From Amphiura filiformis (lineage: Eukaryota; Echinodermata; Ophiuroidea; Amphilepidida; Amphiuridae), in assembly GCF_039555335.1 (NCBI RefSeq), contig NC_092642.1:17017208-17081207 (forward strand): 64,000 nt of DNA, read 5' to 3'. The notes beneath the pieces are model-generated. The model was not told the origin of the DNA. It searched no databases and worked only from the letters and a program-made list of their open reading frames with translations. The stretch's first letter is position 1. The number at the start of each line of letters is the position of its first letter. The position numbers and the translations under genes are program-made. Of this stretch, positions 11,420 to 24,343 are shown piece after piece.

Positions 11420-12030
11420 AGTTCAATCAATTATGCATAATTACCCAGGGAAAACGGTCTATAAAGTATTATTACAGGAGACCTGTGAACTTACGGGTTT
11501 TCAAAAAAGAAAATACATTTTTTATTTGTTTGTTTCTGTAAATTTACGGATTTACCAGAACATCCATATTTTTTCTGTAAAATAACATTAATTCCGTAAA
11601 AATACGGAATGATTCCGAGTTGTTTGGAATATTTACCGTTAAAACTCTACGGAATATTACGAATATTCTGTATTTTTAAGGAATATTTTCCGTAAGAAAC
11701 CTCGTTTTATTCTGTATTTTTAATGAATAAGTTTTACGGAATGAATAAATTACAATTTACGGATGTTCCGTAACCCTGCTGCCGGAATGTTCCGTAAAAT
11801 AACGGAATAGTTTGCTTCTATAAAACTATGAAAATATATCTCAAAACACTTAAAAAGTGAAGTATAATGTTGAAAAACAATTAGGGTCCTATGTGTTTTT
11901 ACCTGCGGTAGGATCAATTCACATTTATATTATGATTTAATTTGATATTTTTAACAGTGATGGTGTTAATTAAAAAAAAAAAAATGGTGAAAGTCATATT
12001 TTACCTGTAAATTAACTTCATACTAATATT
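11420..12030. repeat. AT-rich repeat block with TACGGAAT / TTCCGTAA motifs
   Basis: Short motifs recur in both orientations: TTCCGTAAAA, TACGGAATGATTCC, AATATTACG and TTCCGTAACC. This is typical of the inner part of a foldback element. It merges into the 371-bp array on the right. No coding sequence. Confidence 0.45.
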
Positions 12031-13735
12031 TTAACGGTTTAAACGTATGTTTTATTTGTAAATAAACAATAAATTACATTAAAATTAAATTATAAAAAAT
12101 TTGCAGATTGTATCGTTAAAAAAAACAAACTAAACTTTAGATTGACAGGAAAACGTTAAATTGATGACTTTAGCGTCTTGAAAACGGTAAAAACTGTTAA
12201 TTTTTCATGTAAATTAACGTTGAACTTCAATTGTGGTACGGGAAATTGTAAATTTACGGTTGTTTACCATAATGTTGTGTAAAATTTGTTCAAATATAGT
12301 ATAAGCCGTATTTTTACCTGTAAATTAACATTCTAACAATTTTTAACAGTGTTAGTAATGCACTTTTAAAAGAAACTGTAAGAAAACGTTCAAACGCATG
12401 TTTTTATATTTAAATAAACAGTAAATTACATTAAATATACAGTCATTTGTTTAATTTTGCACATTACATCGTAAAAAACCGAAACATTACATTGACAGGA
12501 AAACGTATAATTATACTGATTTTTTAGCGTCTTTTTGTATATAAATTGTTTTGAAAACGGGAAAAACTTTTAATTTTTCATGTAAATTAACGTTGAACTT
12601 CAATTGTGGTACGGGAAATTGTAAATTTACGGTTGTTGACCATGATGTTGTGTAAAATTGGTTAAAATATGGTATAAGCCGTATTTTTACCTGTAAATTA
12701 ACATTCTAACGATTTTAACAGTGTCTGTAATGTAATTTTAAAAGAAACTGTAAGAAAACATTCAAACGCATGTTTTTATTTGTAAATAAACAGTAAATTA
12801 CATTAAATATACAGTCATTTGTTTAATTTTGTATATTGTTATCGTTAAAAAATAAACTAAGCATTACATTTACAGGAAAACGTAAAATTGCTGATTTTTA
12901 GCGTCTTTTTTGTGTAAATTGTTTTAAAAACGGGACAAACTGTTTAATTTTCATGTAAATTAACTTTCACTTATTTGTGATACGGGAAATTGTAAATATA
13001 CGGTTATTGACCATAATATGTTGTGTAAACTTTGTTTAAATATTGTAAAAAACCGTTTTTTTACCTGTGAATTAACATTCTAACGATTTTAACAGTGTCG
13101 TAATGTACTTTTATAAGAAACTGTAAGAAAATGTTCAAACGTATGTTTTTATTTGTAAATAAACAGAAAATTATATTAAAATTACAGTAATTTGTTTAGT
13201 TTTGTATATTGTATCGTAAAAAAATAAACTAAACATTACATTTACAGGAAAACGTAAAATTGCTGATTTTTTAACGTCTTTTTTTGTATATATTGTTTTA
13301 AAACAGGACAAACTGTTAATTTGCATGTAAATTAACTGTCACTTCAATTAATGGTACGGGAAATTGTAAATTTACGGTTATTGACCATAATGTTGTGTAA
13401 ACTTTGTTTAAATATGGTAAAAACCGTATTTTTACCTGCAAATTAACATTCTGACGATTTTTAACAGTGTCGGTAATGTACTTTTAAAAGAAACTGTAAG
13501 AAAACGTTCAAAATTATGTTTTTATTTGTAAATAAACAGTAAATTGCATTAAAATTACAGTTATTTTTTACTTTTTGTATATTGTATCGTAAAAAATGGG
13601 ATATTTGATAAAAACATTACATATACAGGAAAATGTAAAATTCCTAATTTTTCACCGTATTTTTGTATATAAATTGTTTTAAAACGGTAAAAATTGTATT
13701 TTTTCCCTGTAAATTAACGTTCATTTTTAACAGTG
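12030..13735. repeat. Tandem array, ~371-bp unit, about 4.5 copies
   Basis: The landmark AAGAAACTGTAAGAAAA recurs at about 12369, 12741, 13113 and 13485, spacing ~370-372 bp. A fifth, more diverged copy begins near 12030. Each unit contains GTAAATAAACAGTAAATTA, GGGAAATTGTAAATTTACGG and CTGTAAATTAACATTCTAAC. Non-coding. Confidence 0.8.
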
Positions 13736-13857
13736 TGGTCGTTCTGGACGTCCAACGAAGACTGCTGATTAGTTAGTGGTCTGTGGTTAGTTGAACCAGA
13801 GAAGATGAGAAGATTCTCATCTTCTCTGGTTGAACATTTTCAGTTTATTAAATCTTA

Positions 13858-14420
13858 CGGGCTCTGGTATGAACGTTTCGACAGTATTTTTGTGGGACAT
13901 GAGAGCACATCCACATCAGACATATCGAATTGAATTCTGAATAGGGCCTACGAGGAATGTCCTGATGATATCAAATAATTTGGAATTTTTTGAAATTCGG
14001 GAAGTTGCAAATTTTATGACAAATTATTAACTTTTGATATATTTTTTTTAATTTTTGATATTTAACAGTCTTCGAAGTAAACTTTCTAAATCCATGATTA
14101 TGTTCTTAAAGTGTATGTAGCTGGGATTGAAAAGCCAACGATCAATTGGAAATTCGTATTGAAGATATGGATTTCCCCCTTAAAACACTAAAAACAATTG
14201 GTGTCTGTTGGGGAAAAATCAATATCTTGTTAAGTATCAAAAATATCAATTTTTAATCATTTGCAATAAAATTTATATTAGGCCTATATTGCGAATTTAA
14301 AAAAAATCAGAATTATTGATATCAGAAGGACATTCTTCGTATTATTCAGAATGCAATTCGACATGTCTGATGTGCTATCTATAGCTGCATGTCCCACTAA
14401 AATACCTTTCCAAACGTTTA
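13858..14420. mobile_element. Family-A foldback MITE, copy 1
   Basis: The left arm carries TGAACGTTTCGACAGTATTT, GTGGGACATGAGAGCACAT and CAGACATATCGAATTG. The centre carries GTATGTAGCTGGGATTGAAA. The right arm has the inverse (CATGTCTGATGTGCT, CATGTCCCACTAAAA). It is one of at least seven related copies in this window. Non-coding. Confidence 0.75.
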
Positions 14421-14546
14421 ATTGGTTAATTTCGAATACGTCAATCAATATAAACGCATCTCCTTTCCTTTTAGCTGAGAGTATTCTGATATTCGTGCAA
14501 GATCAAAGAAGTCCAAAAGTAATTCACATACATAGGCCTAATATTA

Positions 14547-15313
14547 GGGGAAAGTGGGGTAATCCCGGGCACCTTTCGTTAAGGCTACACAGGTACAAGA
14601 TTAAATAAAGTTCATCAGTGAAAATCATATCAATGCAAAGTAGGAGTAATGTTCTAACTAGTAACCAGTTTATAATAACTCAACATCTATAGTTAATAAG
14701 TTATAATTAAAAAACAAAATGGAAAAAAATGATGGGGTAATGCCGGACACGGGGTAATCCCGGACACATGATTGTTGCTAAAGGGAAAGTGGAGTAGGAT
14801 GATAATCCTCTGAATGTATTAGGTACTTCTGTTACCTCAAGCATACAACTATGGGGGCTGTTGTTGTTGTCTATATTTTCGAAATAACAAGTGTCCGGCA
14901 TTACCCCATCTGTATAGAGACGCATGTGTGTCCGGGATTACCCCTCACGGTATCGATTTATTTTTTCAGTGCTTGTTCTACTAATCCATTTTTAAGATAC
15001 CAGAATTCATACACTCAGCTAACAATCAAGTATCAAACATAATTTTCATCCATACTTAATCTGTGTCCCTTGTCGCATTAACTGTCACCCAGCTAATAAA
15101 TCACTTTTCAGATAAAAAGTGAAAATGACAATTTCTGTTTTTTCGTAATTTTCACAAAGAAAGACGAGACCCAAAGCGCTGGTAGTAGTACACGTGAGGT
15201 ACACCTTGAGGTAGCTAATACCCTAAGGTAGTATAATAGTGCCACCCTTCTCCGTTTAGCTGCAATCGACGTGTCCGGGATTCCCCACAGTCCGGCATTA
15301 CCCCACTTTCCCC
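14547..15313. mobile_element. TA-flanked element with GGGGAAAGTGGGGTAAT termini
   Basis: The inverted ends GGGGAAAGTGGGGTAAT / ATTACCCCACTTTCCCC are exact over 17 bp and flanked by TA (14545-14546 and 15314-15315). The motif GGTAATnCCGGACAC recurs inside in both orientations. It is 767 bp with no transposase frame, so a non-autonomous DNA transposon, superfamily open. Confidence 0.65.
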
Positions 15314-15321
15314 TAAATAAG

Positions 15322-15385
15322 TTAAGTGTGCTGCGGCTTGTGGGTTTAATCCGGTAGCGCGCATAAATCACTGCGCTTTCCCCTA
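15322..15385. repeat. 3' remnant of the tRNA-derived SINE
   Basis: GTGTGCTGCGGCTTGTGG and ATAAATCACTGCGCTTT match the 3' end of the fuller SINE at 28465-28880. Only the tail is present. Confidence 0.6.
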
Positions 15386-15416
15386 CCATGTTTATTAACA
15401 TGTTTATAATAGGAAT

Positions 15417-15611
15417 AGTGTATGTAGCTGGGATGAAAACCGACCACCAATTGAAAATTTTGACCTTTCATATTGAAGATATACATTTTTTTCTCCAAAA
15501 AAGGACATTCCTCGCCCGGGATTCCTCGTATTCAAAATGCAATTCGATATGTCTGATGTACTCTCAGGTAAGTCCCACAAAAAATACGTGAAAACGTCGC
15601 TATCCGAGCCT
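15417..15611. mobile_element. Family-A foldback MITE, copy 2 (right part only)
   Basis: It begins in the family centre (GTATGTAGCTGGGATGAAAA) and runs to the right end (TCGATATGTCTGATG, CCACAAAAAATACGTGAAAA), with TTAA at 15612-15615. The left arm is missing. Confidence 0.65.
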
Positions 15612-17869
15612 TTAAAAGCCGACTATTTACAACGATTATTTTAGAAACATATTTCTGTTTCTGTATAAATTTGAATGCGCTTTGAAATCATTGCCAACGT
15701 GTAAACCTTGACCTATTATTATATCTTGGGCTCGTAGCTGACTAATTATCAGCTACAACTGTAACAATAAGTCTGAACCTTCTATCTAGATGTTGTCAAA
15801 ATTATGGCGAAATGATGAAGTGCTTGTTGGAATTCAACCTAAATTTAATTCATTTGCAGATTAAAGCATAGTCATTAGCCTAAACATGTTAAATCAGTTT
15901 ACATTTATAGGACACTCTGTGTATACCGTCTACAAGCATATAGAGTGCTTCTGATGAAAGCTACATTAATCCAGGCGCCATTATGGAGTATGAGCAAATA
16001 AATTACGGATCCAAGCATATACAAACAAGTATTATTTTAAGACCAATCTATTGTATTGGTATATTTACGCTGGTTTCGAATTAATTTAGCTTTCATGAAT
16101 AAAAATTCCTTTAAAAAAGGAATGTGGCGCCCAATGTGAACTTGGACGTGATATGGTGAATTCCATGGTGTGTAGATTTGGTACTGTAATATTTTTCTAG
16201 GGAAGAGTAGAAGATATCAAATGCAAGAGAAATGTGTTTGATTGGGGAAGGTGTTCTGACAATCCAAATATAAACTTAGTCCACCTCAAATGACCTGTAA
16301 CAATTTGTGATTGACATTGCTTAATTCACCTCGGATGACTTTGATCTGACATTCAACATTTTCGCGCTTACACCAATCATATCCATAACAATTTAACTCT
16401 TACAACTTCCTGTCAACTCTCTAATTTAAAACTCTAAATTTCTGTCTGTTTGCCTTTTCTGTCTTATACCATTTACACTACAGTTTGTTACAATTATTAA
16501 GATAAGCAAACATTGCTGGGTAGATAACAGGATTTAGTTATTTACTTAATCCAATCATGGAAGTAGTAGCTAGTCAATTTTGGTCTTCAGTGTTTTAAAA
16601 TACAACAATGTAGAACATGATATTTTTATCGTAGTGGATACCGGCTGCGCCGGCATCCACTACTCAAAATATTGGACCTGCCTGTCGTCTATCACACGGT
16701 AGAGGATAGGCAAAATAAAAATTCCTATCGTTTATTCTCTAATTAATATGACGTGTTGTTTGCATACAGTTTGCCGCCCAATTGTGCCACCATCCCAGCA
16801 AACACAAAAACGTTTTAAAAACGTTTTAAATAAGTTATATTTTGGTTTAGGTAAAAACGTTTTAATAACATTAAAATGTCGGGTTATATAAAGGTCATGA
16901 TAACGTTTTAAAACGTTTTGTATGAAAACACACTACAACAATATTTTGAAATGTTTTCAAAAAATGTTATTGTAAACTATTTTTGCAAACATTTTTGCCA
17001 AATATTGTGTCAATACTTAAATAACATTATGTTGAAATAAAACACAGAAATGTTCTTAAAATGGTTTTTTTTTCAAAACCTCTTAATAACATTTAAATGT
17101 CGGGTTATATAAAGGTCATGAAAACGTTTTTAAAACATTATTGAAAATATTTTGGGCAAACATTTTTCGCAAAATATTTTTTCAACCCAAAAATAACATT
17201 ATGTTTAGAAAGTTTTGTATCAAGTTTTCAAGAATGTTATTAAAACGTTTTTATACCATTTATATAACCCGACATTTAAACGTTTTCTGTAAAACATTTT
17301 TGTTTGCTGAACAGTAGATTATCAAAAAATGTTTTTACGGTTATGAAAACGTTTTATACTCTTAAGGTTAGCCGAGAGTTTTTCATGCGCTTGATTTCAG
17401 AGGGCGTAAGTTCATAACAGAAACAGCCATGCAGAAAATGAACAAGCGTACCGGGACGTAGGCCTACTTACAATAGAATATCGATCCACGGTCAAGACAT
17501 GAAAAGGCTATGAAACTTGGCTTAGCTCGTGCCCGGAGCTCGGATGCCGGGGGGGTGGCACAAGCCGTTTTCGGCAATTTTCACTTGTAAGGATTTTATA
17601 AATTTTAAAATTGATTGGGGGCACTTCGTCAAGCTACGCCCTGGAAAATGTGTTGATTTTGAATTTATAGCCTTGATATCTTTGATGAAATCAATGCTGC
17701 TATTCCCCTGATTACAATGTAAGGGTAGGCAACAACAACAATATCAAAAAGCAATTATTTGTAAATCGAATTTGGGATGAAAATCAACAAGACAGACTTA
17801 GCAGGCCTGAATTATATAAAGTGAAAAACAATCAATCACGATTCACTGCACTCAGCGAATCAATCAAAT

Positions 17870-18068
17870 AAAACTAAAAAGAAAGGAGCAAGAAAGAATA
17901 AAGAAATAGTGAAAAGAGAAAGAAAGAGAGAGAAAGAAAATGAAAGAAAAAGAAAGAAAGAAAGAAATGAAAAAAATGAAAAAAAAAAGAAATGAAAAAA
18001 GAAAGGAGAAAGAAAAGAGGAAAGAAAGGAAGTAGAAATGAGAGAAGAGAAGAAAAAAAGAAAATTCA
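17870..18068. repeat. Purine (GAAA/GGAA) low-complexity tract
   Basis: Almost uninterrupted A/G for about 190 bp. Long open frames of Phe/Ser/Leu on the - strand are compositional artefacts. It follows the tRNA-like head on the - strand and may be part of a SINE-like unit. Confidence 0.85.
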
Positions 18069-18069
18069 G

Positions 18070-18152
18070 CCACACGGAGGCTCGAACCCACAAAAATAGT
18101 TCATATTAAATTCCCAGTCCAACGCTCTATCCACTCGGCCATAGATCAGCTT
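18070..18152 (-). repeat. Degenerate tRNA-like sequence (SINE head or tRNA relic)
   Basis: The - strand has an A-box-like TGGCCGAGTGG (18131-18141) and a B-box GGTTCGAGCC (18079-18088). A 5-bp stem with G-U pairs (TTGGA/TTTAA) can enclose a CTGGGAA loop. The expected acceptor stem does not pair and the variable region is irregular, so a functional tRNA is unlikely. It lies inside the element at 16794-18918. Confidence 0.4.
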
Positions 18153-18920
18153 ATGCAATTGACTGTTCTCAAAGCGGATGATATAACTATAATTGGATGC
18201 AATAATACATGATTACAATCGCGTCCGCATTATGGCTCTTAGAATAAACACGCATGTCGGCGCTGAAATTTTGAACGAACTGAACGAACTTCAATTTTGG
18301 AGTGAAAATCAAATGGAATAGCAATTGGCAGAATGTTGAGAAATAATGTAGGTATTCAGATGTCTAAATTAACGTCTCGTAATCAAGATATCGATAATTT
18401 CACAAACCAGCTTTTTCTCAAGCAAATTCTCCAAAATTTCCCCCAAAACGGGCTTTTAAAATTTAATCGGTACTGTATTTGGTTCTTCCCCATGGCAACA
18501 TTATTTCTTTGATCGATTTGTAATACAATACGAAAAAGAAGAAAACAATCGCTCGGTGTGGATTTATACGGAGCGCACATTTGAAAAAACCCTCATGGAA
18601 CGTGTTTTTGATCTTGTGAACATGGTGGGTAAAAATGCTTTAAACGAAGGATTTTCAAATTTATTCTAATAATTTGTATATAACACACACAAAAATGTTA
18701 AGCTACATCCAATGCACCAACATTTCACTCGCTGCGATAGTTTGATTACTGAGAAAACTCTGTTTTAGAAAACAACTTTATACGTCTTTTATACGTTTTT
18801 TATACGTCTCTTTGTGTAACCTTAATATACCCTTTATATAACCCGACATTTAAACGTTTTCTGACAACCTTTTATAACCTTTTGTGAATGATGTCGAAAA
18901 CGTTTTGTGTTTGCTGGGAT

Positions 18921-19619
18921 ATTGCAACTTTGGCAATAACCGCTATATAGATTCTATGGTATAATCAGCAAACAAAAGCCATCAGTTTAAGAGGCCTCGT
19001 TAATTGATCTTATCACTATGGACCACAAGAGTCTCATCCCAATGGCACAGTCCAATAACCTCAATTACATAATCATAGTGCAAAATTTGACCTCCAGTTG
19101 CAGAGTATGAGTTTGTGTATCCAAATTTTCAAAGGATTAATGTACAAATGTATTAGGGTGCAAGAACTGTTCCCATGATAGATGAGCATGTTGTGGATCC
19201 TAGTGTATGGTCAAATGTCACCGTCTATCGGGTTCTAAGGCACACGGTAAACTGGTTGAACGCATACAAAGGTCAGGATTTATTTGGTGTTTTTAGAAAT
19301 CCTAATTTTGTATTTTAAACAAAGAATGTACGCTCACCATTTTATCCCGTGCATATCAGAAAACAATAATAAAATAAAATCCAAGCAAATTGTGGTTTTA
19401 TTTCTGAGCTGGGCATAATTTTAGCAAAACAATTGCGAAGTCAATCTAGCAAGAGTGAAATTAGAAGCTTTTCACAAAGTCATACCTATATTGTGGCGCG
19501 CCTCCGTAGAGGGCGCCACAAAAACACTATATATGTATGCTTGTAGACGGGGTTTTACGGTATATCAGGAAATTCATATTGGTGTAAATATTACAAATAA
19601 CCAGATCTAGGCTATTACA
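18921..19619. other. Non-coding stretch
   Basis: No gene is seen. TGGCGCGCC...GGGCGCCACA at about 19494-19520 and TATGCTTGTAGACGGGG at about 19537 have inverted relatives near 16120 and 15925, so an older element may span about 15.9-19.55 kb. Its ends were not resolved. Confidence 0.3.
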
Positions 19620-20100
19620 TGGACCTTCCAGGCAAAAATTTATGCATGAGCCATGCCCATGAACATGCCAAGATCTTGTCAAGAACATGCCCTATTTTGG
19701 CTAGCAACGGGCATGAATTTTTGTGAATTTGGGTATTTTTGATGGGTTATCAGAGCCTTGCCGTGTTCAGAGCATGTTCATGGGTAACACATGGGCATGA
19801 ATCGCGGTCAATGTCAAATTCTCTCTACTTCCATGCCCATAAATTCCTTATTCATGGGTAACTCATGGGCATGAATCAGGGTCAATGTCAAATTTTCTCT
19901 ACTTCCATGCCCATGAATTCTTTATTCAAGGGCGTCAATTACATTTCAATGGGTTCAAAATTCACCACCCATGAATCCTTGATAGAGAATTTTATGGCAT
20001 GTTCATGCCACATACAAAACAAAAGAATCGGAATGTAAGTTGCCATGTTCATGACATGAACAATGTTCATTGAACATGCCATGTTCATTACATGATTTGC
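19620..20100. repeat. CATGCCCATGA-rich foldback repeat
   Basis: CCATGCCCATGAA, CATGGGCATGAATC and TTCATGGGTAAC recur in both orientations with near-duplicate blocks at about 19790-19860 and 19855-19925. The sequence can fold on itself. Non-coding. Confidence 0.55.
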
Positions 20101-20189
20101 ATATCAACCAGTAGCGATTTTTGAGAATACCCATTTTTGCCTCGTATGCCTATAGTAAATAGAAAATGCGCACATTACACACGTGACCA

Positions 20190-23100
20190 TGCTTTGCTTA
20201 CTTACTTGCTTATTTCGGGTGGTTTTCCCGAACCACGACAGCTCTCCATATCCTCCTGTCCTGCATCGCCGTTCCCAGGTCAGATGCTTCCAGTCCTGTG
20301 TCTTGCTTGAGTACATCAACATATGTAAGGAGTGGTCTACCAGGGTTTCTTGTTCCATGCTTGGGTGCCCAGTTTATCAGGTTGGCGACAGGTTCACACT
20401 TGCTCCTGAAACAGTGGCCAGCGAAGCGTGTTCTCCTTTCTCTGATCTTCTCTGAGAGCCTTGGGAGGTCTCCATACAACTCTTTGTTGCTTATGTGCTG
20501 TTTCCAATGGATGTTGTACACTGCCCTAAGCATACGGGTGTAACAGCCGTCCAGCTCTTTAGATAGTTTGGGAGTTATGGTCCAGGCTTCACATCCGTCC
20601 CGGACATCCGTACGTTAACACAGACGCCACTGTTGCACTGAAGACCCTCAGTTTGAAATTCTTTGGTAGAGCAGACTTCCAGATCTTACTTAGGCTGTTG
20701 CATGCTCTCCAAGCAGCTGCCTTGCGTGTTTTGACATCATGCTCTGTGCTAGCCATCCATGCTCCAAGGTATTTGAAGTCTTTCACCTCATCTAGCTTTG
20801 TACCATTATTTGTGCAGATGTTAACTTGCTGATCTTGGTTAAAGGACATGAACTTTGTCTTGGTGGCATTCATCTTTAATCCGACTCTTCCGACTGATGC
20901 TTCTACCCTTTGCAGCAGTTCCTGAGCTTGTTTTATCTCTTCTGACAGTAGGGCGATGTCATCAGCGAAGTCCAGGTCGGTTACCACTTCTGGCCCAACT
21001 CGTCTGCTCTTTCTCCTTTCAAGCTGGAATCCTAGTGCTTCTTCCTTGCCATCTATAGCCACTCTCAAGGCATAGTCAAGCACTATCACAAACAGATACA
21101 GGGCAAGTGTATCTCCTTGCAGAACGCCGGCTACGATGTCAAACAGCTCAGTTTCTCCATCAGGGAGATCACTTTGGCTTTGGTTTTCTTGTATGTCCTT
21201 CCAATGGCATCCACAAGTTGTTTTGGTATCCCATAGGCTCTGAGGATTTGTAGCATCTTGCCTCGGTGAATAGTGTCGAAGGCTTTTCGGAAGTCAATGA
21301 ATGTGATAATGGCTGGTAGATTTTGGCCTTCACTCCTTCTATTATCCTTCTAAGAGCCAGTATGTGGCTGACAGTAGTTCTTCCCACTCTGAAGCCATTC
21401 TGGTTGTTTCTCAGAAGTCCATCAACTTTGGGTCTTATCCTGTTGAGTATCAACCTATTGAAGGTTTTGGCCACTATTGAGGATAGGCTGATGCCACGGT
21501 AATTACCTCCTTGACTTAGGTCTCCTGACTTTGGTATTGGGATTATGTTAAGAATAGACCACTGATCAGGCATTCTTTCTTTCAGCAATGCATCGTTGCA
21601 AAATCCTAGCACCAGGTCATCCAGGTCACATCTCTTTAAGACTTCTGGTGGGATGCCGTCTTCTCCACTACTCTTTCCCTCTGCTATTGCTGTCTTTGCC
21701 TTTGTGTATTCTTCATGGCTAAAAGGACCAACCTCAATCGTGAGATCATCTGTGATGGGCTCTATCGTATCATCTTCTCCCTCTATATCTGGGGAACTTC
21801 CTAGTAGGTCTTTGAAATGATGATACCAGTTGTTAACCCTTTCCATCTGAGTGTCTCCTTTCAGCTGGCCCCTCATTGACGATTTTCTTCCTGTAATGTC
21901 ATTAATCAGTCTCCAACTCTGACTGTGCTTACAGTTGTCATGAGCCATTTCAACTTCTCTCAGCTTGATGTTGAGATCATCCTCTATTGCCTGATTATAG
22001 GCTCCTGCTAGTTCAGACTTTGCCTGATTATAACTGAGCCTGTTGTCTTCAGTTGTGCATTCTTGATATGTCTCATAAGCCTTCTTGATTTTCTGTCTTG
22101 CTGTTGTTACTCTGTGATCACTTGAGAAGCACGCCTTCCTGATTTTCTTTCTAACAGGGATGATCTTCTCTGTTGCTTCTGCAGTGGCGCTTATGAATCT
22201 CTCATATCGCTCGGTTGCATTTTCATTGATGTCTTCTAGAGGCCGGAATCTGTTGCGTACCTCAATTGTGTATTGCTGTTGTAACCTGTTGTTTGAACTC
22301 AGTACCTTCCAGTCGTAGTGTTTCTTTCTTGACAAAGCCTTGCTCTTTCTTAGACTTAGTCTGATCCTTGCTGATACAATCCTATGATCAGATCCTATGT
22401 TGGAAAATGTGCTATAAGCTTCAGCGTTCAGCAAGCTGTTCTTCCACTTTTTCCGAATCAGAACATAGTCCAGTTGATATTTGCTTCCCGTTGGGCTCAT
22501 GTACGTCCACAGCTTTCCATTCCTCTTTCGGAAGTAGGTATTAGCAATTATGAGGTTTTTCTCAATTGCCAAATCTACCATATACTTTCCATTTCTGTTG
22601 GTTGTGTCATGATAGGTATAATTTGCATCTCCAGTTCCAACTCTACCATTGAAGTCTCCTACTATTACAAGGACATTGTGAGCTGGGATGGAATCAATGG
22701 CTCTTCTTAAGTTGTCATAGTGTGCTTCAATGTTGTCTTCATTGTCCACGTTAGTTGGACAATAGGTAACTATTACTGTTGTTGCTGGGTTACCCTGAAA
22801 GTTGGCAGCCAGGATACGGTCTGTGTGTTGTGTCACGCTAGCTAGTGAGCTTTTAGTACTAGAACTGAGAACGATGCCAACTCCGCCAGTTGCTGCACCT
22901 GCTCTATTTCTGACAGCTGAAGTTGTAATTAGCGTCTGGCCAAGGATGTTCTCATATCTGACTGGTTCCTTGTGGACTATACGATGTTCCTGTATCCCCA
23001 GTATGTCTATGTTGTATGCCATTAAGCTGCACACTAGTTCCTCGCTGCATCTTTGTTCTCTGATGGTCCTCACATTCATGGTGGAGATTGTGACAATTTT

Positions 23101-23860
23101 CTTGCAGTTCATAAGGTTACTCCTTTTGCTTCCACATATGTCAGCCTTGTCCCTTCCTTGCGGCTTTGAGGACAAGCCATCATTTGATTTCTCAGAATCC
23201 GTGTCAGCTCCAGGAGTTGGTGTTTTGTAGGGACTCTAACCCTAGTGTAGTTTAGGTTTGCTGTCATAGTTTTTCTTTTGCTGCTTAATTCTGCGGTCGC
23301 AACTCCTACAGAATGGTTTAACATAGGAGTTTGCCTTCTCACAGTTGTCTTGTGGCCGCTGTATAATAATGAGAAATCATTTTATCAACGCCCTTCACTC
23401 TTACCACTTCCGTCTCCAACCAGATGTAGTAAGTTGTACAGGTCTCAGGACTCCCTGCTTGTGTTCACTGACCGTATCCATAGAGTATTTACTATTATGA
23501 AACGCCCTTCTGTCGGAAACAAGAGATTGCATCTCAAAACCGCCTGAGGTAGTGAACTACCTCAGCTATTTGACCCATAGCTGGGGCTTGGTTGATGGGC
23601 GCCAGGGCATGTCCACACGCCGGTGGGCCTGCACACCGCATCTCTGGGGCCCAAAGCTGCTCCGAGATCCCTTACAGTTTCGCCTGGGGCCGTGGGGTAC
23701 CCAGTTACCGTGTGCTGTCGCTGGGAGGCACTGTAAGAGTCTTGATGTAGGAGAGGCTATGTACTGGCAGGAGAAGGCTTACATACTTTGCTTCCCTTTT
23801 CGCCTTACGGCTAGCCAGCGGCAGAAGCTGAAAGCAGAAATTTGCAAGCACTAAACTACA
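20190..23860 (-). mobile_element. RTE-like non-LTR retrotransposon (LINE), decayed
   Basis: On the - strand: a GC-richer 5' leader (about 23860-23180), a coding region with an APE-type endonuclease followed by a reverse transcriptase (23175-20210), then a short tail of AAGTAAGTAAGC repeats (20185-20212), the kind of simple 3' end seen in RTE-type LINEs. Three frameshifts mean this copy is inactive. It sits between the uncharacterised gene and the GPCR. Clade assignment rests on domain order and 3' tail only. Confidence 0.8.
20210..23175 (-). pseudogene. LINE endonuclease/reverse transcriptase, frameshifted
   Basis: The N-terminal part shows APE endonuclease motifs: GIQEHR (catalytic Glu), VIVGDFNGR, LDYVLI and SDHRIV. 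The RT part shows GEDGIPPEVLK, IIPIPKSGD, NYRGISL, NGFRVGRTT and DFADDIALL (FADD, two catalytic Asp). The C-terminus has RRTRFAGHCFRS and NPGRPLLTYVDVL. Three breaks are visible: one base lost near 21322 (after EGVKAK), one near 21164 (after KAKVIS), and about 13 extra bases near 20595 (GGATGT duplicated after LTYG). The protein would copy LINE RNA at nicked chromosomal DNA if intact. Confidence 0.85.
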
Positions 23861-23957
23861 TGCTACTACTAATCTACCTCGCTAATGCACTAGACGCATC
23901 ACAACACCCTGTGTCCAAAGGACACTGAATACATGTAATTTCTTGAAGCCAGCTTAA

Positions 23958-24340
23958 GGGTTCGGTTACCCACCTTTGCACAGTATTTTTGTGGGACCTG
24001 AAAGCACAACAGACACAACAAATTGCAATTTGAATACGAGGAATATTCTTCTGATACGGTATCAAATAATTTTGATTTTTTTTTAAATTTGCGATACAAT
24101 ACAAATTTTATGGGAATTTAATTATTAAAAATTGACATTTTGACATATTTAACAGTCCTTGAAGTAAATGTAGCTGGGATGAAAAGCCGACCATCATATG
24201 AAAAGTTTGACCTCTTGTATCGAAGATATACATGAAGTTTCCCAAAAGACCTTTGGGAAACTAAATGTATATCTTCAATACGAAAGGTCAACATTTTCAT
24301 ATGATGGTCGGCTTTTCCTCCCATGCAGCTACAAACACTG
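23958..24340. mobile_element. Family-A foldback MITE, copy 3 (left part, split by insertion)
   Basis: TTAA (23954-23957) precedes the left end. TTTTTGTGGGACCTGAAAG, AATACGAGGAATATTC and the central GTAGCTGGGATGAAAAGC are present. The copy is interrupted at 24341 by a 1.9-kb element and resumes at 26241 (GATTTATAAAGTTTACTTCG). Confidence 0.7.
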
Positions 24341-24343
24341 TAA

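Larger units (their letters stand above)
16794..18918. mobile_element. CCCAG...CACA-type DNA element with AT target repeat
   Basis: The ends are inverted: CCCAGCAAACACAAAAACG at the left and CGTTTTGTGTTTGCTGGG at the right. AT flanks both sides (16792-16793 and 18919-18920). Arms are rich in AAAACGTTTT, ATATAACCCGACATTTAAAC and similar. The 2,125-bp element holds a purine tract and a tRNA-like sequence but no transposase frame. A related, larger element with CCCAGTGGGCACA ends is at 29265-39617. Confidence 0.75.

Noticed and set aside
17860-18093. Phe/Ser/Leu-rich - strand frames as membrane proteins
   Set aside because: They are the translation of a purine simple-sequence tract.
18070-18152. 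Functional tRNA gene
   Set aside because: A and B boxes are present but the acceptor stem does not pair and the variable region is irregular.
22384-23230. + strand frames over the LINE
   Set aside because: They are antisense shadows of the endonuclease/RT coding region.
23552-23854. 100-codon + strand frame
   Set aside because: It is antisense to the 5' leader of the LINE and lacks any recognisable domain.
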